In this document: piece after piece, positions 15,872-24,073 of the stretch
Numbering within the stretch: position 1 is the first letter of the stretch
Layout: every line of letters begins with the position of its first letter
NCBI RefSeq assembly: GCF_002154725.1
Contig: NZ_MTAW01000107.1
Span: 1-35,539, forward strand
Length of the DNA: 35,539 bases
Reading direction: 5' to 3'
DNA from: Nostoc sp. 106C
GTDB taxonomy: Bacteria; Cyanobacteriota; Cyanobacteriia; Cyanobacteriales; Nostocaceae
Notes under the pieces: model-generated
The model's database searches: none
What the model saw: the letters and a program-made list of their open reading frames with translations, nothing else
Told to the model about the DNA's origin: nothing
Position numbers and translations under genes: made by a program

Positions 15872-17147
15872 TCCCTTTGACTCTATGACCGATATCTCTA
15901 CGGTAATACATTCCCGGAAAGTGAATAGATTGGAGACCAGCGTATGCCTGAGCGATCGCCTGCGCAAAATCCTCACCTATTCCAGTAACGTTTAATACTC
16001 GACCGCCATCAGTTACTACTTCTTGTTGCTGGTTCAACTTTGTGCCTGCATGAAATACAGTTACTCCCGCAGTTGTTGCTTGCTCAGTTCCAGTAATCAC
16101 CTGCCCTTTTTCATACGCTCCTGGATAACCCCCAGCCGCAGCGACGACAGTAGCAGCTGCTCCTTGTTTCCAAGCGATCGCGGGCATTTCTCCTAAACGC
16201 TGTTGTACGCAGGCTAAAATTAACTCTTCTAAAGGTGTTTCCAATAGCGGCAGAATCACTTGCGTTTCGGGATCGCCAAAGCGACAGTTAAATTCTAAAA
16301 CCTTAAAGTCGCCATTGGGTGCAATCATTAACCCGGCATAAAGTACACCTCGGTAATCAATCCCCTTAGATCTTAAAGTGGCGATCGCTCTTTCTAAAAC
16401 TTCTTGTTGAACGCGTGCCATTAACTCTGGTGTAGCAATGGGCGCTGGTGCATAGGCTCCCATCCCACCAGTATTCTCTCCTGTATCGCCCTCACCAATC
16501 CGCTTATGATCCTGGGCTGGCAGTAAAGGTCGAATTGTTAACCCGTCTGTTAGAGCTAACACCGAAACTTCTTGCCCAATCAAACATTCTTCAATAACGA
16601 CAAATTCGCCAGCGCTACCAAACTGTCCTTGAAAAATCGCATCAATGGCACTATGGGCTTGTTCTACTGTTTCAGCCACCGTCACGCCCTTACCAGCCGC
16701 CAATCCGTCAGCTTTGACAACAATGGGTACTCCTTGCGCTTTGACGTAAGATTTGGCTGCTGCGGCTTCTGTAAACACTGCGGCTTTAGCTGTGGGAATA
16801 CCCGCTTCTTGCATTAAAGCTTTAGCCCAAGCTTTACTCGCCTCAATTTGCGCTCCGGCTCTCACAGGGCCAAACACCATTAATCCTTGGGAGTTGAGGC
16901 AGTCTGTAATTCCTTTTGCTAAGGGCACTTCTGGCCCAACTACCACCAGAGTTATCCCATTTTCATGACAATACTTGCCAATACCCTCAAAGTCATCTAC
17001 TGCTAGAGGGAAATTTTGGCAACCTGCCATGCTTGCCGTACCCCCGTTTCCCGGTACACAAACAACTTGCTCAATTTGCTTAGATTGCAGCAGTTTCCAC
17101 GCCAGAGCGTGTTCGCGCCCCCCATTTCCGACAACTAAAACTTTCAC
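15837..17147 (-). CDS. purD: Phosphoribosylamine-glycine ligase (GAR synthetase)
   Basis: Second step of purine synthesis: joins glycine to phosphoribosylamine using ATP. ATP-grasp enzyme of 436 residues, a little longer than usual. Motifs: N-terminal GNGGREHALAWKL (8-19), VVGPEVPLAKG, the ATP-grasp strand VVKADGLAAGKGV (143-155), the loop GEGDTGENTGGMGAYAPAP (218-236) and the metal-binding EFNCRFGDPETQ (285-296). The start has AGAGGA just upstream. The conserved enzyme normally ends near YYRRDIG (414-420). About 14 further residues are encoded by an interspersed palindrome, so the native stop seems to have been replaced by repeat sequence. Confidence 0.96.
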   Translation of the reverse strand: MKVLVVGNGGREHALAWKLLQSKQIEQVVCVPGNGGTASMAGCQNFPLAVDDFEGIGKYCHENGITLVVVGPEVPLAKGITDCLNSQGLMVFGPVRAGAQIEASKAWAKALMQEAGIPTAKAAVFTEAAAAKSYVKAQGVPIVVKADGLAAGKGVTVAETVEQAHSAIDAIFQGQFGSAGEFVVIEECLIGQEVSVLALTDGLTIRPLLPAQDHKRIGEGDTGENTGGMGAYAPAPIATPELMARVQQEVLERAIATLRSKGIDYRGVLYAGLMIAPNGDFKVLEFNCRFGDPETQVILPLLETPLEELILACVQQRLGEMPAIAWKQGAAATVVAAAGGYPGAYEKGQVITGTEQATTAGVTVFHAGTKLNQQQEVVTDGGRVLNVTGIGEDFAQAIAQAYAGLQSIHFPGMYYRRDIGHRVKGSQSRAEVPSVE

Positions 17148-17404
17148 TAATTTCCTCTTTCGTCCCTTGCCAACCGCGAAGCTACTCGCGGATCAATTTT
17201 TTCACCAATGCTTGTCTTGATGCAAGTCATTGGACATTGGTCAAGAGCCAAGAGTCCAAAGTCAACTAATCCTCCTTCTTCCCCTGCTCCTCTGCTTTTT
17301 CTTCGATAGAGTATCACTAATTACCAATCGCCAAATTTTGGGAAAACTAGCACAAACTATTTACTGCTACTATTCCCTCAAGCTAGATCAACAATTACAA
17401 GTAG
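17148..17404. other. Intergenic region with a protein-like open frame
   Basis: Contains repeat-like pyrimidine-rich sequence. From about 17318 a frame reads RQILGKLAQTIYCYYSLKLD and on to DDLVKDWAKICDQQH, stopping at 17451. That helical sequence looks like protein but has no good start codon. It overlaps the hypothetical gene at 17405 in another frame and may be its N-terminal half before a frameshift. Confidence 0.35.
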
Positions 17405-17716
17405 ATGACTTGGTTAAAGATTGGGCAAAAATTTGCGATCAACAACATTGACTACTACGTCTTGGAAGATGAGTGGGTAATTGTTGACATCGATTATCCT
17501 ACCGTTACTTTTTCTAACAATAAACGCTGGGCAGTAGATACGACTGGGATTCTGCCTTTCTCGACAGACACCATAGTTGGTAAAGTTTTCAGTGAAACTG
17601 ATGAGGTAGCCATCATTGCCCTTTCAGGAAAAAGTTTTGGTTACGAAGTAGGTATTTTGCTCAAAGAAAATCGAGCCAGCTACCTCAATAGCCTCGACCC
17701 GATTATCTACTCCTAA
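17405..17716 (+). CDS. Hypothetical protein, 103 aa, possibly frameshifted
   Basis: A small soluble protein rich in beta-forming residues (YYVLEDEWVIVDIDYPTVTF, then AVDTTGILPF). I do not recognise a family. The ATG is immediately preceded by an in-frame TAG and has no clear ribosome site. The +1-related frame just upstream (ending 17451) is also protein-like and overlaps the first 47 bases. One base change in the AACAACATTGAC stretch would join the two into a protein of about 140 residues. It may therefore be the C-terminal part of a broken gene. Codon use resembles its neighbours. Confidence 0.45.
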   Translation: MTWLKIGQKFAINNIDYYVLEDEWVIVDIDYPTVTFSNNKRWAVDTTGILPFSTDTIVGKVFSETDEVAIIALSGKSFGYEVGILLKENRASYLNSLDPIIYS

Positions 17717-17807
17717 AACTCTGGTTACATCTACAAAAGCGATCGCACTTTTCACTACCCGCAACACCCAAAAAAGCGATTGCACTTTTCATAATTTCAA
17801 ATTGGTA

Positions 17808-17881
17808 TCGTGTTGAGAGTCTTCAAAGTCGTTTTGATTGTCTTCAGAGTCGTGTTGAAAGGCTTCAAAGTCGTTTTGAGG
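17808..17881. repeat. 21-bp tandem repeat, about 3.5 units
   Basis: Units at 17819-17839, 17840-17860 and 17861-17881 share CTTCA(A/G)AGTCGT(T/G)TTGA. A partial unit precedes them at 17808-17818. The period is a multiple of three and on the minus strand it would encode alternating heptapeptides such as QNDFEAF and QHDSEDN, but the frame around it does not look like a true gene. Confidence 0.85.
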
Positions 17882-17954
17882 TATTATAATGACCGGTTTC
17901 TCTGGCTTAACCCGACCTACGGTGAAGGCGATCGCAAATACGGTAAATAAATCA

Positions 17955-18004
17955 GGCGATGCCTTCTCTTTCAGAGACGCTACCGCGAACGGCAACGTCT
18001 TCGA
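17955..18004. repeat. Interspersed palindrome with AGACGCTAC core
   Basis: Contains GCCTTCTC...AGAGACGCTACCGCGAACGG, the complement of the GTAGCGTCTC core seen at 13551-13580. It is a typical Nostocales interspersed repeat. Confidence 0.55.
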
Positions 18005-18045
18005 CGAACGCACTTCTCAAATAACGTCATTTTCTGACTTCTGAT

Positions 18046-18177
18046 ATAAGTAGGTAGGCATGAATAAACCTAACTATGTAACAGAATGTAAATCTCTCAA
18101 AACCCTTGCGATTGCTTCACTCCGCTTCTCTCCATTCGTAATGACGTAGTTATAAATTTTCGCGCCCACCTACTTAT
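18046..18177. mobile_element. MITE-like element, 132 bp
   Basis: Terminal inverted repeats ATAAGTAGGTAGGCA (18046-18060) and CGCCCACCTACTTAT (18163-18177) match at 13 of 15 positions. The interior is non-coding and contains a degenerate right end of the 13530-13656 repeat type (GCGATTGCTTC...AATGACGTA), which suggests nested insertion. No clear target duplication is visible. Confidence 0.65.
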
Positions 18178-18280
18178 CATCGCAAATTCATCAAATTTTA
18201 AGGGAATTTGAGCAGAGTGCGATCGCATTCAGACTATTCAGGGAAAATAGAATTATTAATGTTTATTCAAAATGTAATTT

Positions 18281-18592
18281 ATGGAAGTCACACTTAATCA
18301 ACATATTGAAATTACACCAGGAGTTAGAAGCGGGAAGCCGCGAATTGCAGGCACTCGGATGACGGTTGGCGATATTGCTACACTCTATTTACGCATGGGA
18401 CAGTCTCTAGATTTAATTGCTGGGAAATATCATCTTTCTCTAGCTTCAGTGTATGCAGCAATGGCATATTACTACGATCATCGAGATGAGATTGAGCAGA
18501 GTATTCAAGATGATGAAGCATTTGCTGATGCATTGCAGAGTAATTACCCATCCCGGTTGCAAGCAAAGCTAAAGGAGTCACGCGGTGAGTGA
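18281..18592 (+). CDS. DUF433 antitoxin (VapB-like)
   Basis: 103 residues. The segment ITPGVRSGKPRIAGTRMTVGDIATLYLRMGQSLDLIAGKYHLSLASVYAAMAYYYDHRDEIE is the DUF433 fold, a winged or helix-turn-helix domain found in antitoxins paired with PIN-like toxins. Its last 8 bases overlap the start of the next gene, the standard coupled arrangement. The pair lies next to repeat elements. The antitoxin probably binds its own promoter region (18178-18280), as is usual for such pairs, but no operator is clear. Confidence 0.85.
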   Translation: MEVTLNQHIEITPGVRSGKPRIAGTRMTVGDIATLYLRMGQSLDLIAGKYHLSLASVYAAMAYYYDHRDEIEQSIQDDEAFADALQSNYPSRLQAKLKESRGE

Positions 18593-18920
18593 CCGCATAA
18601 AATTTCATTTAGATGAAAATGTGGATCCGGATGTGGCGTTGGCTTTGCGTCGTCAGGGAATTGATGTGGCGACAACTCGTGAGATGGGACTACTTGGACA
18701 ATCAGATGAGGTTCAGTTAGCATTTGCTTGTAACCAGGGGCGAGTCATTGTCACACATGACACAGATTTTTTGAAGTTAGCAAGTTATAGTACTGAGCAT
18801 TGGGGAGTTGCTTTTTGCCATAAAAATTCCCGTTCGCTAGGCGAAATCATTCGTAGTTTGGTTTTGATTTACGAAGCACTCAGTCCTGATGAAATGCGGG
18901 GCTGGATTGAGTATTTGTAA
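18585..18920 (+). CDS. DUF5615 PIN-like toxin
   Basis: 111 residues from GTG 18585, with AAAGGAGT upstream inside the antitoxin gene. The acidic residues of the PIN-like active site are visible: Asp10 and Glu11 (FHLDENVD), Asp41 and Glu42 (GQSDEVQ), Asp59 and Asp61 (VTHDTDFLKL). The family is inferred to be a ribonuclease toxin neutralised by the upstream DUF433 protein. The reading frame is intact with all expected acidic positions, so the system is probably functional. Overlap with the antitoxin is 8 bases. Confidence 0.86.
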   Translation: MSDRIKFHLDENVDPDVALALRRQGIDVATTREMGLLGQSDEVQLAFACNQGRVIVTHDTDFLKLASYSTEHWGVAFCHKNSRSLGEIIRSLVLIYEALSPDEMRGWIEYL

Positions 18921-19004
18921 AGTTGCGATCGCTGTAAGTTTTGATAAGTAGTTACACAAAATTAATTACACAATGACTGTAAATATTTTTGTTTAGGTAA
19001 CCTG

Positions 19005-19116
19005 AGTTCGGGATAACCTGAAACCCTCATTACTCCGTTGCTTGATTCTAGGATCTGTCAACTTGCTTACGCTGTTTCAGGCATTTAATGTTTAATAAAC
19101 CTCCTTAACCCGAACT
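19005..19116. repeat. Inverted-repeat-bounded element, 112 bp (MITE candidate)
   Basis: Ends AGTTCGGGATAA (19005-19016) and TTAACCCGAACT (19105-19116) match at 11 of 12 as inverted repeats. It has no coding content and lies between the toxin gene and the 3' end of the large membrane protein gene. Confidence 0.5.
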
Positions 19117-19149
19117 GACGTTGAATTACAAATTACGAATGAATTCCCA

Positions 19150-22100
19150 TTATTCCCATTGATGAAATTCATCATTAGTATTTCGCAATAAAGAACTAAT
19201 TTGCGCCCGCCGAGTTTCAAAGTTAGCAGCAATGGAAATTAAGACTATCCCAACTAGCAAGCCGACGACCCATTTTAAGAAAGGATAACGTAAGCTAAAA
19301 ATTACTAGTTGGTAAATGCTTGTAATTAAAAAGGCGGCTGTGCCAATGTAGAGAAATGCTCGTATCCGCAAAGCTAATCCGGCAAAAATGGCAATCAGGC
19401 TAAAAATTCCTGGTAGCAAAGGTGTATCTTGATTAAAAATAATTGCCCATCCACAAATTAGTCCACTGCCAAGCATTCGTAAGCTGTGACGAGCAGCTTT
19501 ATATTCTGGTAGCCTCAGCAGGGGATCTATTTGGGCAATATATAGAAGCGATAAACCAATTACTGTGACGTACCACAAAGCATCAGTTAAATGTAAGTCA
19601 AAGAACCAGCGAAATAATGCCCAATCAATCAAGGCTAGGCTGATATATGTAAACCGAATATTATCGCCAATTTTGGCTAAGAAAATATAAAAACAAGCGG
19701 CGATCACTAAAGTAATTGGATAAACTTGCAGTCTGGTTTCACCTAAAATGATCAATGGCACAATGTATGCTGCCCATTGCCAAGGTCTTTTCGGCCAGCC
19801 CCAATTCTCCCAAGGTAAGATGTAGAGAAAATAAGCAACCACACAGGCGATCGCACCATTCCAAGGAATTAATGGGCCTGTTAAAAGATGTCCTACTATT
19901 GTCTCGCGCCAATAAATTCTAATAGCCGCTACCTCTAATAAACCGAGGTAAATCCACATTTCTGCTATTGTAATGCTGCCGAGAATACGGGAAGAAGCAG
20001 ATACACCTCTTCCTTGAAAAATCGCATACTGAATCAAAACAATTCCTGTACCCAATCCTAATAAGCGATTCACTTGGATGGGGGCGCTAATAGCAGCGAG
20101 TAATAAAAAACTACTCCAAGCCCAGTGAAGATGGGCGATGCTTTGCAATTGTTGGGGAGTTAGATTTAAGTAATCTGACAGCAAAGGCGATAAAAGGCGA
20201 TAGGCGTACATGATGCTAGCACCAAGGGCAGCCATCGCAATTAATCCATCGCCATATGCACCGCCTTTAGCTTGTGACATTTGGTAGAACAACAGTTCAT
20301 AGGCAGAAATCGATACACCAATTATTCCCAAGTACAGCAAGGGTTTTAAGCTTTCCTGGCGTCGTCCTACACCAATTACAATTAAAGCTACGCCCAAGGA
20401 ACATAAACCTGTCCAGTCGTTAAAAGTCTGCAAGCGTAGTACTACACTCAAAGCAGCATAAATGAGTGGCAGAATGTGCAGGCTACTCTTGAGTCTTTCT
20501 GTTTGATAGCGGCGTCGCCACCATTCTCCCAAAATTTGGGCGCTCAAGCCCAAGGCAATATTTGCGATCGCCATGTTCACAACTGAACGTCCCCAAAACC
20601 CTAGTAATTCGGCAATCAACAATTCCATGCACCAACCGATGCCATAAAATGCCCAATTGGTGGGTTCGCGCCAACTGCGATAGGTGATGGCTACTAAAGT
20701 TATGGCAATGGCAGTGAAATACAACCATCCGGGAGATGTAATTCCCTGATAAACAACTAGGGAATGCACTGTCAGTAGGAACAATTCAACGCAACATAAG
20801 GCGATCGCCCAATAGTCACTGGCGGCTGCATAAATCGTTGCTAGTTCGTTACCTTGGCGGATCAAAGCTGTACGCCCTAACCATAAACTTAAAGTTGCGA
20901 TCGCACCAACAATAAACCAACCTGCTGGGGCTAGATGTGGTAATCCTGGTATACCTTGCCACAGCAGCACGCCAATGAAACTTAAACCAAATCCAACTGT
21001 AATTGCAGCTGATATCTGGTATCGCAAATAGCGCGTATTTGCAAACATCACAGCTGTAGCCACAGCCAAACCGATTAATCTGGTTCCTGGTAGCTGTAAT
21101 GTTAATAATTGGGCAAGTCCTAAAGCCACAACACTCAAGCTACTACTGATGATACGACGCTGTGTAGTTGTGCGACTGGCAATACCTGTAAGTGTCAAAG
21201 GTGTAATTAACCAAATGATTCCCCAATGATGCTGGCTGCGAACAACGCCATACCAGGATGATTCGGCATTTGCCCCAAACAGAACGAAACTGACAAAGGC
21301 TAGTGCTAAACCAATATGCCATGCACTACGTCGCCATATTCCATTACCAAGGCTATATCCCCACTCTGCCACCATCAGAACTAACAAAATGCTTGCCCAG
21401 ACTTGTTTACCCAAACTTGGGAATAGCCAATTGATGATTGAGCAAAGTGTCAGTACTCCCATGATGTGAGTTAGGTATATTAAGGGAGAAGATTCGCTTA
21501 GTCTTTGCTCTTGTCTGTCAAAGCGGCGTTTGGTGACGACAACAAGCGTGATTGTGGAAAATAACAAATTTAGCGATCGCAATGCCGGATTTACTAATGC
21601 GATCGTTGTTAAAACACTTCCCAGCATCAGCGTTAACGAATCGCCAAATTTCCCCAATTCTCGCTTATGGGCACGATAAAAATAATCTGTCAGCGCCACC
21701 ATGAAAATGATGTAGGGAAATAAAGCTATACTCAGCAACGCCCAAGGTTCATTTTGAGACTTAGTAAGTTGAGTACCAAGAGCGATCGCTCCTTCCTGTA
21801 CACTCACAGGTACTAACCGCCAACTCAGCCAAATTGTCTGTAAGCCAATCGCAAAAACTGCTGCTAAGTCAGTCTGTAAACTATACCTCTGCAACCGACT
21901 ACCTACAAACTGCAAACTCAACCCACTCACGGCTATGGCTTGCCAAGGATAATCTCTAACTGCAACTAACCAACCCAGGAATAGTAGAACAGTGCCAAAC
22001 CTTTCCCAGATGCGGAAGGACAAGGAGATGGGGAGACGGGGTGACGCGGGGACAGAATTCTCCGTGTCGCTGCGTCCCCCAGTCCCCGCTTCTGCTTCCC

Positions 22101-23118
22101 TCATCTCTCGCTGTGCTAACCAAGTCATCAACCAGCCACAAATACCAATCGCTAACCCTAGCTGGGTTACATCTACTTTGACAATAAAAATTGCCCGTAC
22201 TAATAGCACCAGTAGCGCATAAATAATCACGGCGGCAGGTAAGCTAATGCCTACACCAATCCGGCTACTGCTTTCACTTGGCGAAATATCTGAGGTTTTC
22301 TGCCGTTGATAGCGATTGTGATAAATAGTGATGATGGTTGTGCCAATCATTGCCAAATACACGGCAATTAAGGGAAAGCCTGGTAATTTCCAACCCCAGT
22401 GTAAGAAAGATAGCCCGAGAATATTTAGCAGCAGTAATTTGTCAGTGCGTAAATTAGTAAAAAATAGCCGATTATTGGAGAGTAAAACAGTCATAGCTGT
22501 CAGAGCAGGAGCTGCGATCGCAACTGTTATCCAATCCAAAGGATTTTGCCACAACCTAAAGCTATCTATTGCCCAAAAGTTTACTGGCACTAACAACAAA
22601 GTCACAAGCAGCAATGTTTGCGCTGTTAATCTCAGGTTGCTTTGTCTAGCTGCCCAAAAGCTAAAACCCCAAAAACTTAAGGTATAAGCAAATAAAACCC
22701 CATACTGCCCAGATGCCGGAAACTTCTCCCACTGGCTTGCAGCTAGTACCCCCGAGGATACCACTACCAGAAATACCCCTAAAAACAGCAGCCAGCGGAC
22801 ACTCAATTCCGCTCCCAGCGACTGTAACATTGTGGCTATAAAGTTGGGTTTTGCTGGCTCTGCTGGTGGTTTGCGGTTACGAGATTGTAGAGACGTTCCC
22901 TGCAACATCTCTACAGGTAATTGTTTCACGGGATCAGAAGTTACTCTAGCTACCTGAGGTTGCAATACCACCGAACACACAAGAAACTCTTGGCAAATCT
23001 GCCTAACTTGGGCATCCGATATCAAACCCAAACGCAACCATAGATCCAGCCCTTCTAATAGTTGAGGATGTGAAGATGGCAACCTAACTTCAATTTTTAG
23101 CGGGCGATCGGGTAACAT
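19150..23118 (-). CDS. Giant polytopic membrane protein (DUF2157-like)
   Basis: 1322 residues. A soluble N-terminal part of about 105 residues (including LLEGLDLWLRLGLISDAQVRQICQ, as seen before DUF2157 membrane regions) is followed by a very long series of hydrophobic helices, roughly 35 by eye, to near residue 1305. Proteins of this build are conserved in cyanobacteria with no established function; a transporter or lipid-related role is only speculation. At about residues 338-368 an in-frame stretch rich in Arg, Glu and Pro interrupts a membrane region. It is encoded by an interspersed G-rich repeat (22016-22104). The frame is otherwise uninterrupted. Single-gene transcription unit. Confidence 0.85.
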   Translation of the reverse strand: MLPDRPLKIEVRLPSSHPQLLEGLDLWLRLGLISDAQVRQICQEFLVCSVVLQPQVARVTSDPVKQLPVEMLQGTSLQSRNRKPPAEPAKPNFIATMLQSLGAELSVRWLLFLGVFLVVVSSGVLAASQWEKFPASGQYGVLFAYTLSFWGFSFWAARQSNLRLTAQTLLLVTLLLVPVNFWAIDSFRLWQNPLDWITVAIAAPALTAMTVLLSNNRLFFTNLRTDKLLLLNILGLSFLHWGWKLPGFPLIAVYLAMIGTTIITIYHNRYQRQKTSDISPSESSSRIGVGISLPAAVIIYALLVLLVRAIFIVKVDVTQLGLAIGICGWLMTWLAQREMREAEAGTGGRSDTENSVPASPRLPISLSFRIWERFGTVLLFLGWLVAVRDYPWQAIAVSGLSLQFVGSRLQRYSLQTDLAAVFAIGLQTIWLSWRLVPVSVQEGAIALGTQLTKSQNEPWALLSIALFPYIIFMVALTDYFYRAHKRELGKFGDSLTLMLGSVLTTIALVNPALRSLNLLFSTITLVVVTKRRFDRQEQRLSESSPLIYLTHIMGVLTLCSIINWLFPSLGKQVWASILLVLMVAEWGYSLGNGIWRRSAWHIGLALAFVSFVLFGANAESSWYGVVRSQHHWGIIWLITPLTLTGIASRTTTQRRIISSSLSVVALGLAQLLTLQLPGTRLIGLAVATAVMFANTRYLRYQISAAITVGFGLSFIGVLLWQGIPGLPHLAPAGWFIVGAIATLSLWLGRTALIRQGNELATIYAAASDYWAIALCCVELFLLTVHSLVVYQGITSPGWLYFTAIAITLVAITYRSWREPTNWAFYGIGWCMELLIAELLGFWGRSVVNMAIANIALGLSAQILGEWWRRRYQTERLKSSLHILPLIYAALSVVLRLQTFNDWTGLCSLGVALIVIGVGRRQESLKPLLYLGIIGVSISAYELLFYQMSQAKGGAYGDGLIAMAALGASIMYAYRLLSPLLSDYLNLTPQQLQSIAHLHWAWSSFLLLAAISAPIQVNRLLGLGTGIVLIQYAIFQGRGVSASSRILGSITIAEMWIYLGLLEVAAIRIYWRETIVGHLLTGPLIPWNGAIACVVAYFLYILPWENWGWPKRPWQWAAYIVPLIILGETRLQVYPITLVIAACFYIFLAKIGDNIRFTYISLALIDWALFRWFFDLHLTDALWYVTVIGLSLLYIAQIDPLLRLPEYKAARHSLRMLGSGLICGWAIIFNQDTPLLPGIFSLIAIFAGLALRIRAFLYIGTAAFLITSIYQLVIFSLRYPFLKWVVGLLVGIVLISIAANFETRRAQISSLLRNTNDEFHQWE
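22016..22104. repeat. Interspersed repeat inserted in frame
   Basis: The plus strand reads GGAGATGGGGAGACGGGG...GGGGAC...GTCCCC...CTCATCTC, a palindromic G-rich repeat of the kind also present between genes at 30130-30205. Here it lies inside a coding sequence and keeps the frame open. Confidence 0.65.
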
Positions 23119-23231
23119 AAGCCGCAGCCGTATAAGTATATACTTTCATCAAATATTCCTTAAAGTATATTGTGGCTTTATCTGTGCCACTTATTTAGCT
23201 GACTAAATCTAAAAGTTTAAAAGTTCTTAAT

Positions 23232-23280
23232 AATTACTCTGCGCCCCTCCGCGCTGACTCCGCGTCCCTCTGCGTTTAAC
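23232..23280. repeat. CTCTGCG-type degenerate tandem repeat
   Basis: Alternating CTCTGCG, CTCCGCG, ACTCCGCG and CTCTGCG units, a known cyanobacterial intergenic repeat pattern. Confidence 0.65.
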
Positions 23281-23444
23281 AAAGCTACGAATTAATGCAA
23301 AGTTGTACTTGGTTACGTAGGAAGAGAACAGGAAATCAGAGAGATATTTCAATACAGATAGTTGCAGTTCGCCACAGCTAGCTTTACAGGCGGCAGATAC
23401 AATATAAACGAAGCCAGCGATCGCCCTCACCCGTGTAACCGTTT

Positions 23445-23451
23445 GTTAGGC
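23445..23451 (+). other. attC-type core box GTTAGGC
   Basis: Fits the integron core GTTRRRY and precedes the kinase gene by 73 bases. The sequence before it (AGCGATCGCCCT...) mirrors the sequence after the downstream GCCTAAC box, which ends in TCGATCGCT. Confidence 0.35.
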
Positions 23452-23524
23452 ATTCAAAGGACAGGGGTTGCCGGTTTTCATAACTCAATCTAGTCTACGA
23501 GGTGGCACTAAAAGGAGAGTGGCG

Positions 23525-24073
23525 ATGAAAAAAGTAGCGGTGTTTGGCAATGCTGGAGGAGGTAAATCAACTCTCAGCAAGAGATTATCGCAAATCACTG
23601 GTTTGCCACTTCACGTTTTAGACAAGATTCAATATCAACCAGGGGGTGCTGAGGTTGCACATGAAGACTATAAGCGCGCCCATCAGCGAATTTTAGCTAG
23701 TGATCGATGGATTATTGACGGCTTTGGTTGCATAGAAACCCTCTGGCCACGACTGGACGAGGCGGATAGTCTGATTTTTGTCGATCTACCGCTATATATG
23801 CATTTGTGGTGGGTAACTAAACGGCTAATTACTGGTTACTTTCAACCGCCACAAGGCTGGCCGGAAAACAGTCCAATATTCAAGAGTTCGCTTAGTAGCT
23901 ACCGCGTGCTTTGGTTATGCCACAAATATTTGACCCCAAAATATCGTGAGTATATCAAGCAGGCTCAAGGCATCAAAAGTGTTTATCACATTCGCTCAAC
24001 TAAACAGATTTCGCAATTTTTTGAATTAATTAAAAGTGAGACTAACTTTCCTAAAGATGGTGCATCAGCCTAA
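23525..24073 (+). CDS. P-loop kinase, adenylate-kinase/topology-modulation (FlaR-like) family
   Basis: 182 residues from ATG 23525 with AAAGGAGA upstream; an upstream in-frame start is rejected for that reason. The Walker A motif is GNAGGGKST (8-16), followed by LSKRLSQITGLPLHVLDKIQY, the typical start of the 'DNA topology modulation protein' or AK-like family. RWIIDGFG and SLIFVDLP fit the lid and Walker B strands. The family's substrate is not established. The stop codon TAA is part of a GCCTAAC box, and a GTTAGGC box precedes the gene, as in an integron cassette. Its neighbours on both sides are unrelated. Confidence 0.82.
   Translation: MKKVAVFGNAGGGKSTLSKRLSQITGLPLHVLDKIQYQPGGAEVAHEDYKRAHQRILASDRWIIDGFGCIETLWPRLDEADSLIFVDLPLYMHLWWVTKRLITGYFQPPQGWPENSPIFKSSLSSYRVLWLCHKYLTPKYREYIKQAQGIKSVYHIRSTKQISQFFELIKSETNFPKDGASA

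Larger units (their letters stand above)
17717..18280. other. Repeat-dense intergenic region
   Basis: About 560 bases without a convincing gene. It contains a near-duplicate pair of GCGAT(C/T)GCACTTTTCA strings around 17740-17790, the 21-bp tandem repeat (17808-17881), the CGTCTC-family palindrome (17955-18004) and a MITE-like element (18046-18177). Open frames on both strands here are built from repeat sequence. Confidence 0.55.
23119..23524. other. Intergenic region with STRR-like and attC-like sequence
   Basis: About 400 bases. AAAGTATAT is repeated at about 23130-23170, near the start of the membrane-protein gene. A CTCTGCG-type repeat follows at 23232-23280, and an attC-type core GTTAGGC lies at 23445-23451. 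A ribosome site AAAGGAGA at 23511-23518 serves the kinase gene. Open frames here are not convincing. Confidence 0.5.

Noticed and set aside
17789-18013. Minus-strand frame with heptapeptide repeats
   Set aside because: Both ends are made of interspersed-repeat DNA; the periodicity comes from the 21-bp tandem repeat.
17889-18044. 51-codon plus-strand frame starting MTGFSGLTRP
   Set aside because: Its second half is repeat-derived, and there is no ribosome site; the first half is suggestive but too short to support.
23274-23451. GTTTAAC (23274-23280) as the left partner of GTTAGGC in a full upstream attC site
   Set aside because: GTTTAAC is part of the common CTCTGCG-type repeat and the resulting site would be 178 bp, beyond the usual range.
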